From: Ixodes scapularis | Taxonomy: Eukaryota; Arthropoda; Arachnida; Ixodida; Ixodidae | Assembly: GCF_016920785.2 (NCBI RefSeq) | Contig: NW_024609880.1 | Span: 57,241,817 to 57,305,816, forward strand | Direction: 5' to 3' | DNA length: 64,000 nt | In this document: piece after piece, positions 56,560 to 64,000 of the stretch | How the letters are laid out: every line of letters starts with the position of its first letter | Position numbering within the stretch: the stretch's first letter is position 1 | The notes under the pieces: generated by a model | Seen by the model: only the letters and a program-made list of their open reading frames with translations | Told to the model about the DNA's origin: nothing | Databases searched by the model: none | Position numbers and translations under genes: made by a program

Positions 56560-57080
56560 GCGATAAGTGCTTAATGCAGCAGGTAGAAGCGATTTGATTT
56601 GAAAGCCAAGACAGCAGTTAGCGTTCCGAAAAAGGTTTGTTCGTGCATCTCGCCTGAAAAGGAAATTCATCTATCAAACGGTAGCGTGCCGACAGCACAG
56701 CCGCAGAAAAGTTGTCGAGATGAGGAGCCATTCGGACCGCTCTGTCCCTTTTATAAGGCTTAGCACAGCGAATAAAGATACTTCGATTTGAAAGCCGAAA
56801 CATCACTGAGCGTTGAGGAAAAGGTTCGTTCGTGCATCTTGCCTGAAAAAAATTAATCTATCGAACGAGCGTGCCTGTTAGCTCGGCGACAGAAAAGTTG
56901 TGAGGAAAAGACAGTAAGACCGCTGCCCTGCTTAGAATGCTTAGCTTAGCCGCAGCGAATAAATATACTTAGATTGGAAAGTCGAAACACCAGTTACGTT
57001 GCGGGAAAGGTTTGTTCATGCATACTGCCTAAAAACGAATTGACGTGCTATCGAACGACGGTGTGCCGGTATCTGCGTAG
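56560..57080. repeat. Three ~188-bp tandem units
   Basis: AAAGGTT(T/C)GTTC(G/A)TGCAT recurs at about 56631, 56819 and 57006. Each unit also shares GA(A/T)TTGAAAG(C/T)C(G/A)A-type sequence, a TATC(A/G)AACG block and CAGAAAAGTTGT. The third copy is cut short. Confidence 0.8.
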
Positions 57081-57084
57081 CTTC

Positions 57085-58238
57085 CGTCTCGCTACGAGAC
57101 GGAACCGTGCGGAATCTCTGACAAATTTGAGGGTTTCTTGCGTCGACGAGCGGGTTTAAGAATGTTGTCTTTAATTTAAATAGGAACAGCATGCATGGTC
57201 AATAAATAGATCGGCCAAGGTAACCTTCCACATATGTGCACCAAGCGAGCCTTCAAACTTTTCAGGAATATTAAAACGTTCGTAGAAACTTCATAACGTC
57301 GCCGTCTCTTTTGCTTTAGACTCTGCCGCTCCACACGGGCCTTAATTGATTTATCTCCGAAATGCTTTCGGCTATTGCCACCCGTATTTACAGTTGGAAG
57401 GAGCTCGTGTGGACCGTCGGTAGTTTCTGGCCGCGTTCCAAAACTTACTCGATCCAACTCTATAGGGTAAAGGTGGTTATCGAAAACCTACCGGCGTCCA
57501 GCGTTCCTCTGTTTTTGCTGTCACGTGACATAATCCGCCAGGGTAACTCGGATCCACTCGAGTAGGTTTGGAACGCAGCCTCGGTGAGTCGCGCTCCTGT
57601 ACGCTATGCATCGTTTCGTTGCTGCGCTCGGAGCATGATACTCGGAGCGTCGGAGTAGGAGCAAAGGAGTTCCGACTTAACGCGCCCATTAACTGTCTCA
57701 TGGAGCGAGCCGACGTCACCAGCTTTGAAACCATGCAAAACGGCCCCTTAATGAAACCACGCCCAAAACTAGCCAACGGCACCTTTTACACTTCGGCGCC
57801 ATTGGCTGGCGCGCGTCGACGAAACTTCCATTGGCCGCTGCGCGTCAGTTTGTGTGCTGTCATCCTGACTGTGTTATCACACTGTTGTGTTATCACTGAT
57901 CACCGCGTTTGCTGGCCTCTTATGGTTTGTACCGTTCTTGGCAATATATACGGCGCATTGAATAAACCAAGGGCTTCGTTCTGCTAGGAACTACGTTGCT
58001 ATCCGTTCCTTGCTCGCACCGCAAGGCACACGACAGTTTGAACGATCGCTCACCCGATGGCGCTGCGTGTCTGCGAGGCAGTGGCTCCACCGCTCCACGC
58101 CCATGGCCAGCGAATTGTACGCCGCAGGATAAAGAAGGGAGCGGAGAGCGGCGTGCGTGCTTTCGCTTTCACAACTCATAAGAAGTGCTTAGGTGTACCT
58201 CGAGCCTTTTTCATTCTTTTCTGTCTCTTTCATTGCAG
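57085..58238. other. No gene recognised upstream of the metalloprotease-like exons
   Basis: CpG-rich. The 139-codon frame at 57568-57987 has no domain I know. I looked for prodomain-like coding sequence ending in a phase-1 donor and did not find one. Confidence 0.4.
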
Positions 58239-58348
58239 CCGATGTAATGCAGATTGGTGTTCACTTTATCTACAACCACGAAGTTCAGGAGACGTTTCAT
58301 AAAACACACCGTGACCCCAATTTTTATTTTACTGTGCTTCTCAATGCC
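58239..58348 (+). CDS. Candidate exon of an M12B (reprolysin-like) metalloprotease
   Basis: A TTTCATTGCAG acceptor ends at 58238 and a GTAAGT donor begins at 58349. The exon reads DVMQIGVHFIYNHEVQETF followed by a YFTVLLNA ending. That pattern (a beta-strand VHFIYN, a helix, then a long helix ending in LLNAV) is the N-terminal edge of the M12B catalytic domain as found in tick salivary and gut metalloproteases (family knowledge). It enters in phase 1 and leaves in phase 0, matching the next exon. The zinc site HEXXHXXGXXH was not found in the window, so the gene is partial, spread over large introns, or a pseudogene. Confidence 0.6.
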
Positions 58349-58651
58349 GTAAGTAAGACGGATGACTTGCCTCATCTATAGGATAATGGCTAAATATTAG
58401 ACCGGCTTCCGTAAATAATTTCTCGAGAAAGTTATTATTTCGGTAAACGTTTACTTTTATAAAATCAGGTCTATTCACGATTGCCCACTGATATGTGGTG
58501 ATATTGTTCGTGAATGGTTCTGAAGCAGTGGTGTTTAAGAGGGCTTTCTGCATAATTTGCATGGTGCAATACTTATATAAGTTTTCTTTTCAGTTAATAC
58601 TTGCGTGACGTGAAAGCAGTTCTAATGTTTTTGTAACCTTTTGTATTTAAG

Positions 58652-58723
58652 GTGGAAACTAGATTGGCCACTATTCCATACCCGTTCATTGAGCTCACAT
58701 TGGTTGGAACCAGCGCGATTAAC
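58652..58723 (+). CDS. Candidate next exon of the same M12B metalloprotease
   Basis: A TTTGTATTTAAG acceptor ends at 58651, and AAC|GTAAGT forms the donor at 58724. It is phase 0 at both ends and encodes VETRLATIPYPFIELTLVGT plus SAIN. Joined conceptually to the previous exon's LLNA, this gives the LLNAVxxRL...I.L.LVG run characteristic of M12B catalytic domains. The phase match, canonical splice sites and continuous family similarity across a 303-bp intron support a real gene structure. I found no following exon with the zinc-binding helix. Confidence 0.6.
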
Positions 58724-60760
58724 GTAAGTTTCAAGCCAGCCTTGGTATTAGTTAGAAAATAAAATTCCATTAGGTACTTCATGTTTAATAAAATGTCTAA
58801 TAAAATTCTTAAAAAATATTTACGAGAAAATTAAAGACAAAAATGCCGGTCTTCTTGCTGTGTTCTGCCAATGACTTGAGGCTTCAGCCGAAGTGCTGCC
58901 CATCTGCTGTATACCGACCACAAACAATCATTCTCCATCGACATTCAAAATTTGGAAAATGTTTAAAGATGCAGATTGTCACGTGAAGTTACTTGCCGCC
59001 ATTAAAAGAATTTTGACAAATTATCTTATGTCCAAATTGGAGCTTGCTTTGCGAATATTAATTTTGTTTGAAAACAAAGTCGGCGATAGAGTGACAATGG
59101 TTCAGCTGCCGTTCCTTCTGGGTGAAGCGTTTTAAGGTTTTCTGCAAGAAATGTTTTCAAATAAAACCTTCGCCTCTAAGTACGGGAGGAGGCATTAAAG
59201 CAATTTAGCTTGCATATCCCGTACAAAAAAACAAGAAATCAAGAGGTGCCTAGGGTAAGCTTCATTTCACTGCGTAATTACTCCCAAAAACGAGAAGCGA
59301 CGGCGCAAAAGGGCAAGGAAAAAACGGGGAAACACTCAAAAGAGGAAAACAACAGCACCTTTCGACTTTTTTTGAGTGGCTTCCCGCTGCACCGTTGTCA
59401 TCGTACTCCATTGCTTCCCATTATGAATCGCCAACTCCACGAAAAGCTAACAATACTCTGGAAATTCAATTGGAAACGTAAATCTTTCGATCCAGAGGCA
59501 CTGAACGCTTGCGGCAGTACATGGGCCATACCTAAAAGAATCATCATGCGAAGAACATGTGTCAGTTTTGTTAAATCTCAGTGTAATTGTTGATGTGTTG
59601 AGTCCAGTACGACGACTTCTGACTTCGACGCGTGTTTTTCGCTGGCCGTACCAGATGCTCTTCGTTATTTGGCCTTAAATTTGCCATGTGTGTCGCATTT
59701 TATGCAGGTTTTTGTTGGGACCTTTTTCTACATAGCCAACGTAATATATGTTAACCATTATCACTATTTTGTAGAAGTACAGTCATACTTATAACTGGAC
59801 CGAACGATAAGCCTGGCCATAGAATGCATAATTTCTTATTGGCTCTTTTGTGGTAATTTTTTCCTAGTACCAAGAAACATGGCTTTTATATGATGACCTA
59901 TTACATCCCTGCTACTATAACTTCTCTCCACAAATATTAGCTCAAATGCATATACGATTTTTTTATGCATTAAAATTCACCACAGTGTTTTTGTTAGGTG
60001 TGGCGTGTATTATACATTGTGTTTTCACAGGAGACAATTTTTTGTGTTTTCTACGCGATGGTAAATAACAGCATGTTCGCGAGAAAGAAAATGAATTATA
60101 GTGAAGATCAATCTAAATTTTCAGATTTTATCTTCGATTTAATCTACTATTACGTTTTCAGGCAAGTAGAGAAATATTTTGTTGGTGTGAAACATAAATA
60201 TTATGCGTCACGAACGATGTCTATGTTTTGGGGTATGTTTAAGGTTATATGGTTATAATGCTATAACCGTATAAAAACTACACCGTTTTAACTTGTAGAG
60301 CAAAAAGTTGCGTAGCAAAACTAAAACAAATTAGATGCTATAAAATAATGCTTTTATCTTATCTGCCGTAGCAGAGGCCAATTACCACATAGGCCTTTAC
60401 TACCGGTTATTTGACAGATATTGATGTGTCCAATAAAGCTGTGGGAACACATAAAATGATTTCAGAACGTACATACCGTTACTCGATATTTGTGTATAAG
60501 TTCCGGTATGTTTATTTGACAGACCACACAAGTACATGCTATTTCTTTATTAGGAATTTCATATGTGTTCAAATACTTCTATTGTGGATTTGAAAGCGTG
60601 CACAGAACATCAAATTTGAGAGAAATTATTTTGTTTATCCTTAATACAAAACAGCACAATTAAGAAAGCACCTTCTCGAAGAGATTCGTTCGCGTGTGAA
60701 CCTGCGCAGTTTTACGGTAAAAGTCAAGGTTAACTATGGGATCCACTACTTGTTTTCCAG
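58724..60760. other. AT-rich, presumably intronic; no confident exon
   Basis: Several acceptor-like and donor-like pairs bracket short open stretches (for example 60151-60228), but none continues the M12B pattern. No HEXXH motif was seen in any frame listed across the region. Confidence 0.4.
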
Positions 60761-60885
60761 GAATCCAATGCAATAAAGACGCCCAAATGGAAAAACAAAA
60801 AATTTACGAGAGCTCTATGAAGTATTTCACACGAAACAGATTTGATCTCGGCTGTCCGGACGCCACATTCTACGTTACAATGTAA
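60761..60885 (+). CDS. Possible terminal exon of a small secreted-type protein
   Basis: After a TTGTTTTCCAG acceptor the phase-1 frame reads CNKDAQMEKQKIYESSMKYF and then a CPDATFYVTM ending before TAA at 60883-60885. It has protein-like composition and two cysteines but matches nothing I can name. The entering phase does not fit the 58723 donor, so it is not simply the next exon. It could be a chance frame. Confidence 0.25.
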
Positions 60886-61245
60886 TTATTTTTGTAATAA
60901 GACGTTCCTGTCGTGTTGGTTCATCACTTACCGATGAAACAATAATATTTTTTTTATTGTATATGCTGCAGTCTACTTTCAAGCGCTGTTGACAAGCATT
61001 AAGAACTACGCTTCGTTTTGAGTTCTATATTGCACAGGGAGGAGCTAGAGCTTTATTTATTGTGTTTCCCCAATTCTCTATGACCAGAGCTCACAAGAAC
61101 ATGTCGATATTATAATTATAAAAATGACTTCCTCTGATATCAACGTTGAGTTAACAATAAATGCACGTCACATCATTCCTCTGGCGATATTGTATTAAGT
61201 GTCGATCGTGTCTATGTTCTGTGTGTCGGCTAACTCGATCTTCCG

Positions 61246-61345
61246 TTCTCAGCTACCTAGGGGACTCCGAGGCAAGGCGCAGGCCTGCAGATCCCCCATG
61301 CGGCGGGTTCGAAGCCCGGCCGAGGTGCTCCCATTCTGACGGATG
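61246..61345 (+). repeat. tRNA-derived SINE fragment
   Basis: CAGCTACCTAGGGGA (A-box-like) is followed by a perfect B-box core GGTTCGAAGCC at 61306-61316 and by CCGGCCGAGGTGCTC, a continuation familiar from arthropod tRNA-SINEs. The body diverges soon after. Confidence 0.55.
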
Positions 61346-61734
61346 TTTTTCGCGGAGAAGATACCGTCTAACCGAGCATCCGGTTACACGTCACAGGATT
61401 TCGTGGTTATCGTAATTGTCCTCAGTCCTCCGCTGGACCGTGCCGGATATCATATTTGGTTTGGCACCTAAGACACACAGATTTGACTTTGATCTCTTCC
61501 GCTCAGAACGACTGTTGGCTGACTTTTGTTGTCGACATTTCGCTCTTGTTTGACTGGAAAGTCTTAATTAGGGCTGCTGGTATACCGGTTCGACTGGAAC
61601 AGCGCAGCGTCGTACTTAGCCTTAACACTGCAAAACCGGCGACTGTCTGTCGCCAATTTTATAAGTACTGTGAAGAAAAAAAAATTGGGCTCTATGTATG
61701 TTTATAGAGCCAAACGCTTGGTCTGCCTCAACGG

Positions 61735-62433
61735 TGTGGGAACCATTGGGTTCCCTCCATCCCTATCTAGGCCTAGCTTCAAGCAGGCCGTGGGAGTCGT
61801 CGTCACCAATGGCGTCGGCCTCCCGGATACAAGGAACCACGAGGCCGAATTCCCCGAAGGGGCCGGTTCTCCCTTGCCCTTTTGGGTGAACGCGCCATCG
61901 GCACACCCTTGGGAGTGATTATGGACGCGTCCCGTTTTCGAGTGACCTTCTACCGGCCTCCCCGGGCGCGTCTATTTCCCGCAGGCTACATAAGCCGGCC
62001 ACCCACCTGTGGCCGAGGCTCTTGGTTAGGGGGGGCTACGCTCGACGGAGCATTCATCGTTATTTTACTGTTCCCCCTTTTCCGTGATCCTGCCAGTTAA
62101 GGCAGCGCGGACCTTTCTCCTGGTGATCCTGTCAATTAAGGCAGCGCCAACCTCATTTCTCTTTTGTTCCACCTACGGGCGTAAAGCGTGTGGCGTAAGC
62201 CTAATAAACACGTTTCTACGATATCCCTGTGTTTCGTGTGGTCTCCCGTCCATCGGAGCCTAACGGCAGGCAACGGACGGACCCGGCCGTAGCCGCCATA
62301 GCAGCGACCTACGGAGTGGGTGTTGCCTCACAGCGATCAGCAAGGTAAGTCGAAACCCGCTCTATTGCAACCGCCGAGTTAAGTAGTGGGTATTTACCTC
62401 ACTGAGGACTTTGGGGTAAACTAGAATCCCACA
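61735..62433 (+). mobile_element. LTR-A, plus orientation (inverted LTR pair)
   Basis: The 699-bp LTR starts TGTGGGAACC and ends AATCCCACA. A TACATAAG TATA-like box lies at 61987-61994 and AATAAA at 62203-62208. Its U3 is about 90% like that of LTR-B, but its region after the poly(A) signal is about 225 bp and unrelated to LTR-B except for the last nine bases. Immediately outside the start is ACGG (61731-61734). Confidence 0.8.
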
Positions 62434-62435
62434 AC

Positions 62436-62457
62436 TGGCGCCCCACGTTGGGCGCCA
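62436..62457 (-). promoter_or_regulatory. Palindromic primer-binding site for tRNA-Lys, shared by two LTRs
   Basis: Read on the minus strand, TGGCGCCCAACGTGGGGC is an exact 18-base complement of the 3' end of a eukaryotic tRNA-Lys (...CCCCACGTTGGGCGCCA), two bases after LTR-B. Read on the plus strand the same bases give a primer site with two mismatches, two bases after LTR-A. The site is quasi-palindromic (TGGCGCC...GGCGCCA). Confidence 0.8.
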
Positions 62458-62459
62458 GA

Positions 62460-62973
62460 TGTGGGATTGCCCTTTGTGGTTGCCACTTGAAACACAAAAG
62501 GTTTCTCGGTTCGGATAAAGACGTGTTTATTGACTGCAATGTCAGCACGCTTCGCTCTTAGACAATGAAAAGTCTGGGCGCTGGCTCAATTGCCAGTATC
62601 ACCCGGTCGGGTTCCCGCGCTGCCGCATTAGACAGATTCACGGGAAGTCGGAGGCCCACAAAGAAAAACCGAGCTCCGTAGAGCCAGGGCCTCCGCCGAC
62701 GAGAGCCTCTGGCCCACCTTCGGGGCCAGCTTATGTAGCCTCGGAGAATGGACGCGCCCGGGGAGGCCACTAGCAGTCGCGTCCATTATAACTCTGAAGG
62801 GTGTGCCGAAGGCGCGTTCACCCAAAATGGGCAAGGGAGAGCCGGCCCCTTCGGGGAATTCGGCCTCGTGGTTCCTTGTATCCGGGAGGCCGACGCCATT
62901 GGTGACGACGGCTCCCACGGCCTGCTTGAAGCTAGGCCTGGATAGGGATAGAGGGAACCCGATGGTTCCCACA
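62460..62973 (-). mobile_element. LTR-B, minus orientation (inverted LTR pair)
   Basis: The 514-bp LTR runs TGTGGGAACC at 62973 to AATCCCACA at 62460 on the minus strand. The TATA-like box is complementary to 62730-62737 and AATAAA to 62526-62531. ACGG follows the outer end (62974-62977), matching the left flank of LTR-A. Confidence 0.8.
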
Positions 62974-63188
62974 ACGGACGACGGTGCTCTTAGCTGTAGA
63001 TGAGCAATTTCGCGAGTGGAGTACAACCGCTAACCTGAGGCCTTTAACGTGCACCACGCGGTAGTGATACACGACCGCACGCCGGTACGATACTGATCCA
63101 GATGGGAACGGGCAGGGGTGGGGATTGAAGCCATGAGCCTGGGTTCTTCAGCGCGAGCTTTCGCTCCACGTGCTCCGAGCTGGTGTGC

Positions 63189-63364
63189 GCTATACTTTGT
63201 TTCACCTTATATTGTACCGCAGACAAGGCTAGAAGCGCGAGCTCACAGCGTTGGGAGCTACTCTGAACGCACGAGAGCTTGTGCCGCCGAGATGTGCCCT
63301 AGAGCAAGGAGCTCGCGCTTGTAGCCTTTCCTGCGGTACAACACAAGGTGAAACAGAGTATAGC
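63189..63364. repeat. Hairpin-forming inverted repeat, 56-bp arms
   Basis: GCTATACT(T/C)TGTTTCACCTT...GCGCGAGCTC (63189-63244) is inverted at 63309-63364 around a 64-bp loop. Arms differ at about eight positions. Confidence 0.8.
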
Positions 63365-64000
63365 CCAATCGGCAAGCGATCCCCCCCCCAAGCACTGTGA
63401 AGGTTATGAATGACACAGAGCTTTTCGATTTGAACCGCTATTCGCCCATCCCTAATATAAATTCTAAATGCAATTAGCATGTGTGTTTTATTTCAGGAAT
63501 TATTTTATGGATGTTGTTGAGGACGAAGGTACGTGGCTTGGGGATGCACACATTTTGACGTTTTGGCAATGATAATACGGGCAGAAGGTGTATGCCCCCG
63601 CGTAAATATTACTATCACAGAAAAAGGAAAGACAAAAAACCTTCTAGATAATACTACGTAATACTTTACTTCGAACAATACATTCTACTCGGCCAGATTG
63701 CATTAGACAGCGCGTCTGCAGCGCCCTATCCTCCCCGAGCGGTATGGACACTACACGTCTGAAGGAACGCACGCGCATCGAGCTATCTACTGGGTGTTTG
63801 AAGGAGCGGCACAGTTGTTTAAATGGGCCGCCAAATTCGGTTTCTTAAAGGGATTGTCCGGTCGAAACCGGAGGTACTTAAGTTTTTGCGCTCGTTACGT
63901 CGAAGGAGCCTTCATGTAGACAAACGTCATTTTTATTTTGATATATGATCTCCCGTTACTAATTAAACCTTTCATGAATGTATGTACGAAACTGCACCCC
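63365..64000. other. No gene recognised to window end
   Basis: Includes a CCCCCCCCC run near 63381. No coding, RNA or paired-repeat signal that I can support. Confidence 0.5.

Noticed and set aside
58724..60760. Further metalloprotease exons, including the zinc-binding HEXXH helix
   Set aside because: Several splice-like words bracket open stretches, but none continues the family pattern and no HEXXH was found.
61675..62973. Complete LTR retrotransposon
   Set aside because: The two LTRs are inverted and only a primer-binding site lies between them; there is no gag or pol.

Overview
The window reads as animal nuclear DNA, most plausibly from a hard tick (inference). It shows long intron-like and intergenic tracts, no bacterial-style gene packing, two non-LTR retrotransposons with CCHC gag-like ORF1s, tRNA-derived SINE pieces, many fold-back DNA elements, a THAP fragment, and a pair of splice-bounded exons that look like a tick-type M12B metalloprotease. 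About 46% GC, rising in CpG-rich patches. No intact host gene is visible; nearly everything that can be named is mobile or repetitive DNA.

Layout. 1-3950: no gene; one member of a dispersed repeat (3204-3391). 3951-8910: DNA-transposon terminus, then a nearly complete L1/Tx1-like LINE (ORF1 intact, ORF2 with two one-base frameshifts), whose A-rich tail abuts a tRNA-like SINE head. 10180-12910: two G-rich 9-bp minisatellite arrays. 13180-17060: dispersed repeats, a TA-flanked MITE and a THAP-domain relic. 17200-24700: mostly featureless, with a 24-bp perfect palindrome and a possible signal-peptide exon. 25030-28270: three inverted-repeat elements, one with PIF/Harbinger hallmarks and one a near-perfect ~266-bp palindrome. 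28700-32300: microsatellites, a SINE, a TTTCGTCGACA minisatellite and long G and C runs. 32310-38330: dispersed and tandem repeats plus a decayed Ty3/gypsy-type gag. 39258-47224: a TTAA fold-back, then a three-level nest in which a TTAA-flanked MITE sits in a 2.6-kb hAT-like element (8-bp duplication GCACAGAC), itself inside a 6.6-kb hAT-like element (8-bp duplication GAGTGAAC). 48900-49830: microsatellite, hairpin and a tandem array of short palindromes. 50254-56413: a full-length I-group LINE (ORF1; ORF2 with endonuclease, RT and RNase H) with 12-bp target-site duplications and a (CT)n tail. 56560-57080: three ~188-bp tandem units. 58239-58723: the two metalloprotease-like exons. 61731-62977: two LTRs in inverted orientation, joined through a palindromic tRNA-Lys primer-binding site and flanked together by ACGG.

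How it fits together: the LINE ORF1/ORF2 pairs act in cis as RNA-binding and nicking/reverse-transcribing proteins. The MITEs and hAT-like shells carry no visible transposase and would depend on enzymes encoded elsewhere. The most unusual object is the inverted LTR pair at the right end, which looks like integration of an aberrant reverse-transcription product.
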